A stretch of DNA of 64,000 bases from Mantis religiosa. Lineage: Eukaryota > Arthropoda > Insecta > Mantodea > Mantidae. The notes below the pieces were generated by a model. That model was not told the DNA's origin and did not search any database. It worked only from the letters and a program-made list of their open reading frames with translations. Of the stretch, positions 18,190 through 29,542 are shown in pieces (position 1 is the first letter of the stretch; each line of letters opens with the position of its first letter). The stretch is from positions 160,686,743 through 160,750,742 of the forward strand of contig CM060955.1 in the NCBI GenBank assembly GCA_030765055.1, read 5' to 3'. The translations under genes were made by a program, and so were the position numbers.

Positions 18190-20975
18190 CCCCGAAGCCT
18201 CTGCTAATTACATAGCCCCAAGCCTCCCGTTCCAGTCCCTAATTACACAGCCCCAAGCCTCAAGTTCCAGTGCCTAATTACATAGCCCCAAGGTTCACGT
18301 TCCAGTCCCTAATTACTTAGCCCCAAGCCTCAAGTTCCAGTCCCTAATTACATAGCCCCAAGCCTCCCGTTCCAGTCCCTAATTACATAGCCCCAAGCCT
18401 CCCGTTCCAGTCCCTAATTACATAGCCCCAAGGCTCCCGTTCCAGTCCCTAATTACATAGCCCCAAAGCCTCCCGTTCCAGTCCCTAATTACATAGCCCC
18501 AAAGCCTCCCGTTCCAGTCCCTAATTACATAGCCCCAAAGCCTCCCGTTCCAGTCCCTAATTACATAGCTCCCAAGCCTCCCGTTCCAGTCCCTAATTAC
18601 ATATCCCCCAAGCCACCCGTTCCAGTCCCTAATTACATAGCCCCCAAGCCTCCCGTTCCAGTCCCTAAATGCATAGCCCCAAAGCCTCCCGTTCCAGTCC
18701 CTAATTACATAGCCCCCAAGCCTCCCGTTCCAGTCCCTAATTACATAGCCCCCAAGCCTCCCGTTCCAGTCCCTAATTACATAGCCCCCAAGCCTCCCGT
18801 TCCAGTCCCTAATTACATAGCCCCCAAGCCTCCCGTTCCAGTCCCTAATTACATAGCCCCCAAGCCTCCCGTTCCAGTCCCTAATTACGTAGCCCCCAAG
18901 CCTCCCGTTCCAGTCCCTTATTACATAGCCCCAAGCCTCCCGTTCCAGTCCCTAATTACACAGCCCCAAGCCTCAAGTTCCAGTGCCTAATTACATAGCC
19001 CCAAGGTTCACGTTCCAGTCCCTAATTACTTAGCCCCAAGCCTCAAGTTCCAGTCCCTAATTACATAGCCCCAAGCCTCCCGTTCCAGTCCCTAATTACA
19101 TAGCCCCAAGCCTCCCGTTCCAGTCCCTAATTACATAGCCCCAAGGCTCCCGTTCCAGTCCCTAATTACATAGCCCCAAAGCCTCCCGTTCCAGTCCCTA
19201 ATTACATAGCCCCAAAGCCTCCCGTTCCAGTCCCTAATTACATAGCCCCAAAGCCTCCCGTTCCAGTCCCTAATTACATAGCTCCCAAGCCTCCCGTTCC
19301 AGTCCCTAATTACATATCCCCCAAGCCACCCGTTCCAGTCCCTAATTACATAGCCCCCAAGCCTCCCGTTCCAGTCCCTAAATGCATAGCCTTAAAGCAT
19401 CCCGTTCCAGTCCCTAATTACATAGCCCCCACGCCTCCCGTTCCAGTCCCTAATTACATAGCCCCCAAGCCTCCCGTTCCAGTCCCTAATTACATAGCCC
19501 CCAAGCCTCCCGTTCCAGTCCCTAATTACATAGCCCCCAAGCCTCCCGTTCCAGTCCCTAATTACATAGCCCCCAAGCCTCCCGTTCCAGTCCCTAATTA
19601 CATAGCCCCCAAGCCTCCCGTTCCAGTCCCTAAATACATAGCCCCAAAGCCTCCCGTTCCAGTCCCTAAATACATAGCCCCAAGCCTCCCGTTCCAGTCC
19701 CTAAATACATAGCCCCCAAGCCTCCCGTTCCAGTCCCTAAATACATAGCCCCCAAGCCTCCCGTTCCAGTCCCTAAATACATAGCCCCAAGCCTCCCGTT
19801 CCAGTCCCTAAATACATAGCCCCCAAGCCTCCCGTTCCAGTCCCTAAATACATAGCCCCAAGCCTCCCGTTCCAGTCCCTAAATACATAGCCCCAAGCCT
19901 CCCGTTCCAGTCCCTAAATACATAGCCCCAAGCCTCCCGTTCCAGCCCCTAATTACATAGCCCCAAAGCCTCCCGTTCCAGTCCCTAATTACATAGCCCC
20001 AAAGCCTCCCGTTCCAGTCCCTAATTACATAGCCCCAAAGCCTCCCGTTCCAGTCCCTAATTACATAGCTCCCAAGCCTCCCGTTCCAGTCCCTAATTAC
20101 ATATCCCCCAAGCCACCCGTTCCAGTCCCTAATTACATAGCCCCCAAGCCTCCCGTTCCAGTCCCTAAATACATAGCCCCAAAGCCTCCCGTTCCAGTCC
20201 CTAATTACATAGCCCCCAAGCCTCCCGTTCCAGTCCCTAATTACATAGCCCCCAAGCCTCCCGTTCCAGTCCCTAATTACATAGCCCCCAAGCCTCCCGT
20301 TCCAGTCCCTAATTACATAGCCCCCAAGCCTCCCGTTCCAGTCCCTAATTACATAGCCCCCAAGCCTCCCGTTCCAGTCCCTAATTACATAGCCCCCAAG
20401 CCTCCCGTTCCAGTCCCTAAATACATAGCCCCAAAGCCTCCCGTTCCAGTCCCTAAATACATAGCCCCAAGCCTCCCGTTCCAGTCCCTAAATACATAGC
20501 CCCCAAGCCTCCCGTTCCAGTCCCTAAATACATAGCCCCCAAGCCTCCCGTTCCAGTCCCTAAATACATAGCCCCAAGCCTCCCGTTCCAGTCCCTAAAT
20601 ACATAGCCCCCAAGCCTCCCGTTCCAGTCCCTAATTACATAGCCCCCAAGCCTCCCGTTCCAGTCCCTAAATACATAGCCCCAAGCCTCCCGTTCCAGTC
20701 CCTAAATACATAGCCCCAAGCCTCCCGTTCCAGTCCCTAAATACATAGCCCCAAGCCTCCCGTTCCAGTCCCTAATTACATAGCCCCCAAGCCTCCCGTT
20801 CCAGTCCCTAAATACATAGCCCCAAGCCTCCCGTTCCAGTCCCTAAATACATAGCCCCAAGCCTCCCGTTCCAGTCCCTAAATACATAGCCCCAAGCCTC
20901 CCGTTCCAGTCCCTAAATACATAGCCCCCAAGCCTCCCGTTCCAGTCCGTAATAGCATAGGTCCATAGCCTCCCG
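18190..20975. repeat. 2.8-kb minisatellite, 35/36-bp unit, about 78 copies
   Basis: The unit is CATAGCCCCAAGCCTCCC followed by GTTCCAGTCCCTAATTA, with frequent 36-bp versions made by one extra C or A in the CCCCAAG run. In 36-bp form the plus strand reads a 12-residue repeat, PPVPVPNYIAPK, without stops; a 35-bp unit shifts the frame and meets the TAG of CATAG. Runs of consecutive 36-bp units give stop-free stretches of roughly 470 bp (about 18460-18930 and 19175-19640). Later units mostly carry AAATA for AATTA. Longer blocks recur at shifts of 713 and 787 bp. Both edges are degenerate, and no start codon, signal peptide or splice site was found that would make it a gene. Confidence 0.9.
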
Positions 20976-21266
20976 TTCGAAACAGTTAACAGTAATAGTT
21001 TGGTATTTATAATATTTTATGAAGCATTACTTACTTCCTGTGGAAGATATTACAATTTATTTTTGCCTTCCTGATTAATAACAAAGAAACACGGCTCTGG
21101 TACCAAAAGAAAATGAACCTTCTAATGCGTACATTTTAATTGTTTGTTCCAGTTCGTTTAGCGTTACCCAGGGTGCACCACGAGAAGGCGAACTGGGTCG
21201 CACCTCAAAAGATTCCACATTTATCAGCTTCGTCATTATTTCTTTATTTTCTGAAATTTACTCACA

Positions 21267-21752
21267 GTTCTGAGAGCAGAGGTTCTACACCAATTAGTCC
21301 AGGACCCGTAGGTCCAAAGACCCTCCTCCGTGGGGCTTTCCATAGGGCAAGAACTAGAGACTAACAAGGCCCCCCCCCCTATCTGGTCCTCAGGACTCAA
21401 TACGGGATGGAAATGGATACGCCACTTACGCGCGCCAACTCCGAATGGGAAGGCTACCGATATGACCTCGGTGGGGCCGCCTGGTGATCTAGCACACCTT
21501 CTACTAGCTATGCTGGCTAGTACGCGGGACTATATGGCTTCCCTCAACACCGTCCGGAGACGTACCCGATCTCCCACGGGTATCGGGAACCATTGCCCCT
21601 CGAGTCCAACCCAATCCGAACAACTCCCAAAGGGAGGGGCTCGGCAGTTCGGCCCGAGGTTTCTCTAGTAACGCCAGAGGTACTACCAGTGCTAGGGGCC
21701 CGCAGCGCCCGCACCATGGCAGCTGAAGGGGACGGATCCCCTTCCGTGGTGT
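21267..21752 (-). mobile_element. GC-rich retroposed repeat, copy 1
   Basis: Flanked by a perfect 12-bp target duplication AATTTACTCACA (21255-21266 and 21753-21764). The element is GC-rich against AT-rich flanks and shares long identical stretches with the copies at 33467, 50141 and 55467, for example CTACTAGCT, ATCTCCCACGGGTATCGGGAA and GTGGCGTATCC in one or other orientation. No polymerase-like ORF is present. Variable target duplications of 11-15 bp fit target-primed reverse transcription. Strand is arbitrary (relative to copies 3 and 4). Confidence 0.8.
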
Positions 21753-21764
21753 AATTTACTCACA

Positions 21765-22506
21765 ATGGATGCACATTTAGATGCTTCGTTACTTTGACAT
21801 TTTAAACCTATATCATACAGTAACATGTATTTTCTTCTTTAAAATAAGTGCTATTTTTTCTTTTAGATTTTATTTCCATGTATTTCCAGGTTTGGTTCTA
21901 TAAGAAATGGACTTCACGTACTCCATTCTTGAAATTTTTCCAGCTTTGAAATCTTCTACTTGCTGCATCATGTATATAAGACCTTTCCTGTCTTTTTTTA
22001 TTTCTTGAGGAATTAAATGCAGTTTTAGTATACAGCTACATTTGCTTGAGTACTTCAAGAAATCTATACAGATCTGTACACTGAAATAAATGAAGGAAAA
22101 AGTTAGGCATACCCATTCCACCCACCTGCTGGCTAATTACACCGGTATCGCGGGAGGCTTGGGGGTTTTTACCTGCTAAGCTTATCTGGTTACGGGAGGC
22201 TTCAGTCCAGTACCCCATATACTTGACCGACTTATCTTTTCCCCCTTCCAGGTTTTCCTCAGTTCTCATAATTGGATATACCAGGGAGATACTCCAAACG
22301 TAAACCTGTAACAGCATAACTCAAAATCGAAAAAAATAAGTTAAATACAGCATCTTCTAAGAATGCGAGTCGAAGATTTTCAAAAATCCCTCCCATCCCA
22401 AACTCGTTGCTAAGAAATGTTTTTCGCGAGAAGCTGTTTCTTCAAAAAATACTAATGATTTTTACTGAATTACGAAATTTAAGACATTTTTATGATGAAT
22501 GAAATG
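21765..22506. other. Mostly featureless; contains minisatellite-like motif
   Basis: 22160-22205 holds CGGGAGGCTTGGGG and ACGGGAGGCTTCAGTCCAG, which resemble the reverse complement of the 18190-20975 minisatellite unit. Otherwise nothing recognisable. Confidence 0.4.
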
Positions 22507-22700
22507 TGTGTTCTTGTTTATTCGTTATTTCCCGCCCACCGATTGAGCAAGAATGACGTCATAGTTGACTGGCGAGTCTATCTTGAAATCATAGTGCCCT
22601 CTACGGAGAAGAAGCGATAATGTTTGCGGAACAGTAAGCAAACTACAGCGCTCTCAGTGTGGCTGCGGTTTGTAGTTCCTCCAAATTATGTGACAATCCT
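22507..22700 (+). repeat. Left-end fragment of the DNA transposon found at 28429
   Basis: It starts GTGTTCTTGTTTATTCG and continues ATTTCCCGCC, GCAAGAATGACGTCATAGTT, ATCTTGAAATCATAGTGCCC, matching 28432-28600 with scattered differences. The right end of this copy was not found. Confidence 0.75.
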
Positions 22701-23984
22701 GTAGGCCTATAGCAACTCCGCCGGTTTTGAACCCGCGATGTGAGCAACTGTGTCTTCATTGCATTCTTTAACAACCTTTTATCGCCATTTTGGGAATATT
22801 TTACAATTTCTTGGCCTTTTGATTTGGATTTATTTATAGACGAGTTTCCTGTGGCTAATTGCTGGCTTCTTAGCTTTAGTGGGTATCCTCCTGATGGCCT
22901 GCTCAAATGAAATGGATCAGTCTAGAATATTAACGAGAAGCATCAAACTGGTTTGTCGAAGCAAAAACAACTTGTTGACCAAGGACTGGTCGGTGGTCAC
23001 TTGTCAGCGAACCCATTGACGGGCAGTTCTCACGCCAGGCCTTCATTACGTGATGGTGCTCTTGCCAACTGTCGAAATACCATCGAGCAACTGCAGTTAG
23101 CAACGACTGAGTTTGGGCACTTTAGTAAGATTTTGTGTTGTAATAGCTCACAAGTAGTTAAAGGAGACTGCGTATGTTGTTTCTGTACATAGTGATAAAA
23201 GAAAAAAAAAAGCTCATAGAAAATAGGAAACGTATCCAAGTTGGAAATAATCATAGATAAAATAGACTATAACTAAGGTGGAAAAGATAATCTGGAAACA
23301 GATATGAATAGTATATAAATAAGTAATGTAAGTATATTACATATAATAATAGATGCTGAAACTAAATATCGTAAAGGGCAGAAATTTTAGGAGTGATTGT
23401 TTTTCTCCCAACAGCATCACAAAATTCCTATCCCAGTGCTAGCCTGGACTTCTGGATAGCGTGCAGTGCTTAGCTTTACTATTACAACGTACCCTTTCAT
23501 ATTTTTAAAGCATTGAGGTTTTTTTGTTTTCGAAAAAAAAAAAAAAACTATTCCTTAAAATAAGTAATTTTCCCAGAACAATTTTTTCTAGCGTCGATCG
23601 TATTCCAAGTATTTAATGCTGCACATATATTTACATTTTGTCAAGTAAATACATCACAAAAATAGCTTGAAAGTTCGCGTATTTTTTTTTTTTAACTTTT
23701 TATAATCACCATGTCTTCCAAGTCAAATAAAGGTGGTTTGTAACCTCTTGCTGTCGTTTATAAGGAGTAATTAATTTCATTTATAGCTAAACGTTTCTTA
23801 TATTGAAGGTAAGCTAATGGAATAATCGTGTTTCATTTGATTCAAAAATCTCCAAACCGGCTGCACGGTATTCTGTTTGTCCGCTTCCTCGGCACACATC
23901 GCCGACTGCCGCTATCACAAAACGGCGCGAATGAAACCTTACAACACTTTTAAAACTGTGTTTTAAAGATTTACATACCAAATT
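22701..23984. other. No recognisable feature
   Basis: About 1.3 kb of AT-rich DNA with short homopolymer runs (A at 23535, T at 23682). Short frames near 22950-23200 have no motif. Confidence 0.45.
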
Positions 23985-24215
23985 TATGAAAGAAGGTGCT
24001 GAATCTAGTCACCGTCGTTCTCCACATTTTTGGCAGCTTTTTAGGAAACTCTTTATCACTCATCGTATTTCAGCTTGTGAAATGCTGGCCATTTCCTGCC
24101 CGATATTTTGTTTTAATTCTTCTAGGGTGTGTAGGTTTGTCTTGTTTAAAGTTACACCAGAGATATAAATCGCAGGGGATTAGGGTGGGGAGCCGAGGGG
24201 GTCACAAATATCAAC
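23985..24215 (-). pseudogene. Transposase C-terminal relic (IS630-Tc1-mariner type)
   Basis: The minus strand reads PPRLPTLIPCDLYLWCNFKQ near 24205-24145, matching the third-catalytic-Asp block of the group with WPPRSPDLTPCDFFLWG; the Asp is kept (PCD). After a frame change it continues HTLEELKQNIGQEMASISQA, typical of the helical tail of these transposases. In-frame stops follow. The N-terminal and middle parts are missing. Related relics lie at 5205 and 56652. Confidence 0.62.
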
Positions 24216-24787
24216 TAACAATTCTTCCTGTAACACACTTTCAATTGTCATGGAAATATTGTTCATATGAGCTGAGCCGACTGCTCCCTGCCTTACCGGC
24301 CGGGTGCTCCAGCCTGGAGTTGCCGTGGCGCTTGGTGACGCTGGGGAGCATGGCCGGAACTTTCCTCTCTAGCGGGTCTGCATCCTTGTGTCAGTTCGGC
24401 GTAAGTGGATCATCTAGTCGGTAAGGAGTAAGTGGCGGATCCTAGCATGTAATAATTTGTTTCTTGTAAAACGAGCTTCTGGTTTCTCGCCTGAGGCCTG
24501 TGCTCGTAAGATCAGAACGTTGGTAATTTAGTATCTGAGGGACTAAACTCCATGTTAAGGAAGGAATAAAAAAGATAAATGACGGGTTAAAATAAAATAA
24601 TATTTAAACAGATCCATCAATATTTTTTGTTAGGCATATCAGAAAGGGGCACACCTTCACCTCGTGTTAAGTGTTGCCGTATACCTTCCTACATGTACTC
24701 CATCGGTTCCTCGTTGTCTTCCTGTCATCCTATTTAATATGTTCAAAACCTTGCACCTTCCCCTCTGACGAGGATCGGCGCAAAAGT
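24216..24787. other. GC-richer segment, unassigned
   Basis: 24275-24430 is markedly GC-rich and open for 142 codons on the plus strand (23996-24424), but that frame overlaps the antisense transposase relic and shows no domain. Confidence 0.35.
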
Positions 24788-24862
24788 TGGTAGCAGAATG
24801 TGGTTTCGATCTACGGACCTCTGGGTTTTGGGCCCAGCACGCTTCCACAGCGATGCAGAGCC
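24788..24862 (-). pseudogene. Initiator tRNA-Met pseudogene ending in CCA
   Basis: The minus strand carries TGGAAGCGTGCTGGGCCC, AACCCAGAGGTCCGT, GATCGAAACCAC and TTCTGCTA, the hallmarks of eukaryotic initiator tRNA-Met (AGTGGAAGCG D arm, GGGCCCATAACCC anticodon arm, ATCGAAACC T loop). The anticodon loop reads CCCAAAA instead of CCCATAA, so CAT has become CAA, and the 5' acceptor strand is lost. CCA follows the discriminator A. Since nuclear tRNA genes do not encode CCA, this looks like a copy of a mature tRNA. The alternative is an extended LTR-element primer-binding site. Confidence 0.75.
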
Positions 24863-25049
24863 TTGTTGAAAAAAAAAAACGTATTAATTTTGTATTAAAA
24901 ACGAAAATGAAAGAAGAAATGGCTAGTTTATATTCACGTATTGGTGAATTGTTGATTGGAAAACCATTGGCCCTACATCTGTTTCTCCGCTAAATGCGCA
25001 CCATACACCAGTTTTTTACTCATGAAGAGGCATTTCAGAAACAATAATA

Positions 25050-25350
25050 GGTTTGCTTCCGGTCGTCTAACCACTGAACTACAATGGCAACTTGCTAGCA
25101 TGACATTAAATTATCCAACTGACTCTTACCTTCCTAAACCTTGTCCTACACACGGCTAGTGTGAATCAACTTCAAATTTTTATTAATTGACCTAATAGTA
25201 GTTTGAAGTATAAAGCCCTGTGTTTAAAGCACCTACAGCTGTGTAAGTCACCATCAAGGTATTTTATCTCTTATGTGTTTGAGGTCTCCAAGTAGTTCAC
25301 CGGGAAAATTCGAGTCAGTTGTAGAATGTAATGGCGTGGTGGCATGTTAA
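25050..25350. mobile_element. TRIT element, copy B (single core unit)
   Basis: The left arm has a degenerate tRNA-like block (ACCACTGAACTACAATGGC) and GCATGACATTAAATTATCC. One core unit follows (AGTATAAAGCCC to TTATGTGTTTGAG), then the inverted right segment ACCGGGAAAATTCGAGTCAG. The right tRNA-like arm is missing after about 25350. It shows the one-unit form of the element expanded at 3284-4615. Confidence 0.7.
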
Positions 25351-26291
25351 CCCAAATTATGGGTTGTCCTCATGTATTTTTAAGGTTTAGTATATTTTCT
25401 CGAGCTTTTTCTGAATATTATGTGCTAACTGACGAAGTTAACTCCATGTAAGATACAGATTAGAAGAATTTGAACAGAAAAGTTTATTGATAGTGAATCA
25501 AAATTTATATTATTTCATTATTTCACTGCAAAGGGTTATCGAGTATTGGAAAATAAACAATGTTCGCAATGCTTAGAAACAAAATAAAAACTGATTTCAT
25601 ATTAAAAGTCACATAGCTGTATAGAGTGTATTATGCCACATAAATTGTTACTGACATTAATTAACTAATGTTTACTTAGGTGTTACCAACATGGACTTTA
25701 AATTAGGTAATTTTAATCCATAATTATATTTTATAAATTGCTCGTCTTTATTAACGTAAAAATGTTTTCTTATTTGCAGGTATGTACGAGGAAACCAAAT
25801 GTGTTTCTACATTATTTGTTCTAAGTCCGAAGGATGGTCAGGTAGGGTCGAATTGTTTTAATGCAAAACAGGTCGGTACGTGGGTGTTTGTGTACATGCA
25901 TGCGTGTTTTTTAGGCTCTTTCTCTACTACTTTATCAATCCAGTCATGGTCAAATTATTACTGAACTAGATATACTCATTCATATAATTCTTCAAACCAT
26001 GTAATATGATCCGTTAACAATTGTAAACAATTGCATTATTAAATGTAACAAAATGTGATAAAATGTAGGTGCATTACTGTTAGGCTGAAGGAAGGGGCAA
26101 ATTTTCTTATTTTCTTTCTTAAGTACGATAAAACATTGCACTAGACCAAAACTTTTATACTGAGATTTCACTGACAATGCACGTTTTGAGGTCCCATGAA
26201 TAAAAATTCATTTTTATGAAAAGGTCCGTGTGTCTGTGAATAACATGTCAAAAAAGTAACGTCCGTTAAATACCAAACTTCCAAGAACGGG
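25351..26291. other. No recognisable feature
   Basis: AT-rich, no open frame with motifs, no repeat similarity to the rest of the window. Confidence 0.45.
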
Positions 26292-27470
26292 ACCAACGTT
26301 AAGTCATATCGGACGATGAATGAAATGATGTTCAAATGAGTACAGGGTACATAGAGCTTAGAGTTAGCAGACATTCATGTTTCAGGATAAGGGAAAACTT
26401 CCAACGTTAAGTTATATAGGACAATGAATGAAATGATGTTCAAATGAGTACAGGGTACATAGAGCTTAGAGTTAGCAGACATTCATGTTTCAGGATAAGG
26501 GAAAACTTCCAACGTTAAGTTATATCGGACGATGAATGAAATGATGTTCAAATGAGTACAGGGTACATAGAGCTTAGAGTTACCAGACATTCATGTTTCA
26601 GGATAAGGGAAAACTTCCAACGTTAAGTTATATCGGACGATGCATGAAATGATGTTCAAATGAGTACAGGGTACATAGAGCTTAGAGTTACCAGACATTC
26701 ATGTTTCAGGATAAGGGAAAACTTCCAACGTTAAGTTATATCGGACGATGAATGAAATGATGTTCAAATGAGTACAGGGTACATAGAGCTTAGAGTTACG
26801 AGACATTCATGTTTCAGGATAAGGGAAAACTTCCAACGTTAAGTTATATCGGACGATGCATTAAATGATGTTCAAATGAGTACAGGGTACATAGAGCTTA
26901 GAGTTACCAGACATTCATGTTTCAGGATAAGGGAAAACTTCCAACGTTAAGTTATATCGGACGATGAGTGAAATGATGTTCAAATGAGTACAGGGTACAT
27001 AGAGCTTAGAGTTACCAGACATTCATGTTTCAGGATAAGGGAAAACTTCCAACGTTAAGTTATATCGGACGATGAGTGAAATGATGTTCAAATGAGTACA
27101 GGGTACATAGAGCTTAGAGTTACCAGACATTCATCTTTGAGGATAAGGGAAAACCTGCCACGTTCAGTTATATCGGACGATGCATGAAATGATGTGCAAA
27201 TGAGTACAGGGTACATAGAGTTTAGAGTTACCAGACATTCATCTTTCAGGATAAGAGAAAACCTGCAACGTTAAGTCATATCGGACGATTAATGAAATGA
27301 TGTTCAAATGAGTACAGGGCACATGGAGGTTAGAGTTACCAGGCATTCGTCTTCCAGGATAATGGAAAATCTCCAGGAGAATGAAATGTTATTAAAATGA
27401 GTCCAGAACACATGAAGCTAATAGTTACCGGACTTTCATTCATCTTTCAGGATAAGGGAAAATCTCGGGG
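26292..27470 (-). repeat. SINE1 body array, about 11 units, no head found
   Basis: Period 108-109 bp. Units share a locus-specific version (CATGTTTCAGGATAAGGG, AACTTCCAACGTTAAGTTAT) that differs from the array at 1797 (CATCTTTCAGG, ACCTCCAACG, AAGTCAT), so amplification or homogenisation happened locally. The last two units (27266-27460) are diverged. Neither the tRNA-like head nor the GGACGTAAATTA terminus is visible at the edges. Confidence 0.85.
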
Positions 27471-28298
27471 GGAAAAGAGCTTATTGACATAACTCACTGT
27501 GGGGACCTCTTAACTAAAAGACAAACTGAATTAACAAAAGTTTAATTGTTTATCTGAGTAATGTGAATGAGATTGAGTATTAAGTTTCTTTTAGAATAGT
27601 TTGTTATAAAATGAATAGATTAATTTATCAGATTTTTGTAGAGAGTATATAAGTAGTTCATTATTATTGTTATTAATTAATACTTCTAGCGGTAAAATGG
27701 TGGTAGGAGTTTATGTTTAGAAGTTAAGCTTCTTTAACGATAATGACGTGTGCGATGTTGCAGAGCTATAACCAGCTAGGTGGAAAATTCTCGAGTGCGG
27801 GCTTTGTTGGGATTTTCTGCATGGCAGCAGAGAAGCGTATAGCGTTTACTGCTTTGGAACGAGGCTCGTGTGTGTTCGCTTCACACCTCTGCTGGTTTAA
27901 ATAGCTTATTTGGTAGCGTGGGGGCGGATCGCCTTGGCCCAAGCTCTAACTCTATTTCAGAACCTGCCTCTCATATTCACCAGCTGACAGTTTCCACCTG
28001 CACACCCACGTCTCTCCACTTCCCACTTTGTTAAAATGGAGATAACTTCATTTGCCACGACACTGGATATCAAAGTACGCACCTTCATGCAAATTTTAAG
28101 GAAGAGCTTCTGGGGTTTGGCATTCCGTCCAGAATATTCATACGGAGATGTTTAAATTCTGAGTTTAAAAAAATTGAAAGATAAGAAACATATTTGTTAT
28201 ACGTTCGGTTTATTTATGTTTGTGTTGCATCTGTGAAAAGACAAATGTCTTTTATATGCTGACGATCTAAACTTATGGTAAGGTTACACTGAAAATTC
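27471..28298. other. No recognisable feature
   Basis: 27700-28060 is somewhat GC-richer. No gene supported. Confidence 0.4.
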
Positions 28299-28428
28299 TC
28301 CGAGGCGTAACTGCGTCAGGTTCAAGAGGTCTCATGTTTGAATATCGGCATTGCTGATTTATCTGGTTAAAGTTTTTCCTACGGTTTTCCTTTATCATGA
28401 ACGATGAATGTCTGGTAATTCTAATCTA
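28299..28428 (+). repeat. SINE1 element, left part (split by a DNA transposon)
   Basis: Head with TTCAAGAGGTCTC and B-box relic TGTTTGAATATCGG, linker TCTGGTTAAAG and start of the body (ATGAATGTCTGGTAATTCTAA). It breaks off at the TA where the 28429-29692 element is inserted and resumes at 29695. Confidence 0.78.
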
Positions 28429-28614
28429 CACGGTGTTCATTTTAATTCGTTATTTCCCGCCTTCCGATTTAGCAAGAATGACGTCTTAGTTGACTGGTGA
28501 GTGTATCTTGAAATCATAATGCCCTCTACGGAAAAGAAGCGGTCATTTTTGTGGAACAGTAAAGAAATTACAGCGCTGTGAGTGTGTTTGGGCTCATAAC
28601 TAACACAACCAGCT

Positions 28615-29058
28615 TTGAACATAGAGCTGCAGGTCTTCATGGCTGAATGCTACTTTCGTTCCGGCATTAAAATTGGTGCGACATATAAATATAATTTAAG
28701 CTGCTGCATAGAGGAGTTTATGCAACGCTGTTCAGCATTCAGACAAGTCCCTCGGAGCGTAATATTGTCAAAAGTGTCCAGGTACCGTCAAATTGACATA
28801 CTTTTGTTTGCAACACAAAAGTCTTACGTTTTATCAGCATAAGACATACATTTTTTGTCATTCTCACGATTAATTAAAATGTCTGTTCTTATGTCTTTTA
28901 AAACCAATAGGTGCATCAAACATTTCCAAGATACAGGATCAGTTACTCGCAAAAAGAAAGACACTGGACGCTATAAAGTGGCTGGTCCCAGTCTAGAAGC
29001 AATAAATAATGTTATGACAGAAAGGTCTCAACCATACCTTCTCGCAATACAATGTTAA
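28615..29058 (+). pseudogene. Transposase N-terminal helix-turn-helix relic
   Basis: Two neighbouring frames read FMAECYFRSGIKIGATYKY, then CCIEEFMQRCSAFRQVP, and after a gap CIKHFQDTGSVTRKKKDTGR and AINNVMTERS. This order (YVE-like first helix, a Cys/Glu-Phe second helix, then RF-x-TGSV-x(2)-KK-x(2)-GRP) matches the DNA-binding region of arthropod IS630-Tc1-mariner-type transposases, often annotated as a DUF4817-type HTH. Stops separate the parts and nothing like the DDE triad follows, so it is a deletion derivative. Confidence 0.6.
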
Positions 29059-29493
29059 GAGGAAGAGAGAAAGGAAATATAAGAAAAGGGACGCATAAAA
29101 CTATGTACTACAGATATTTTCTTGCTTAGACTTGGATAAAAGCTTCGTACACATTGTAACACTAATTTATTTTTCATTCCTAGAACATGTTCTGCCAATT
29201 TTCTGGTTTGTAATGAAGTTACATTGTGAGGAAACTGTGGGTGATAGAAAAGAGATCAAATTGAAATATTTCTATTTTATGTGACAGGTTTACAATATGT
29301 ATATATGTCTAGTATAACAGAAAATCAGATGTTCATTGTGAAATAAGTGTTCATTCATTTATCATTTCGTAAATTCTTCATGGTATACTTCTATGGCTGC
29401 ATAATTAGTTTTGCAGTGCATTTCATTGCAGTATATGGTAAGAGTTATCGTATCTACGCACCTTTATATTACGCGGGCAGACTCACCTCTCAG

Positions 29494-29498
<5 letters not shown>

Positions 29499-29540
<42 letters not shown>
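29499..29540. repeat. (TA)n microsatellite
   Basis: About 21 TA units inside the DNA transposon. Confidence 0.95.

Positions 29541-29542
<2 letters not shown>

Noticed and set aside
18190..20975. CRISPR-like regular repeats
   Set aside because: The units abut with no unique spacers, and the context is eukaryotic. The arrays at 3458, 26292 and 11050 were rejected for the same reason.
21330..21668. 112-codon frame in GC-rich repeat copy 1, with a partial equivalent at 33787
   Set aside because: The frame is not kept across the four copies (frameshifts, different stops) and has no domain; GC-rich DNA has few stops.
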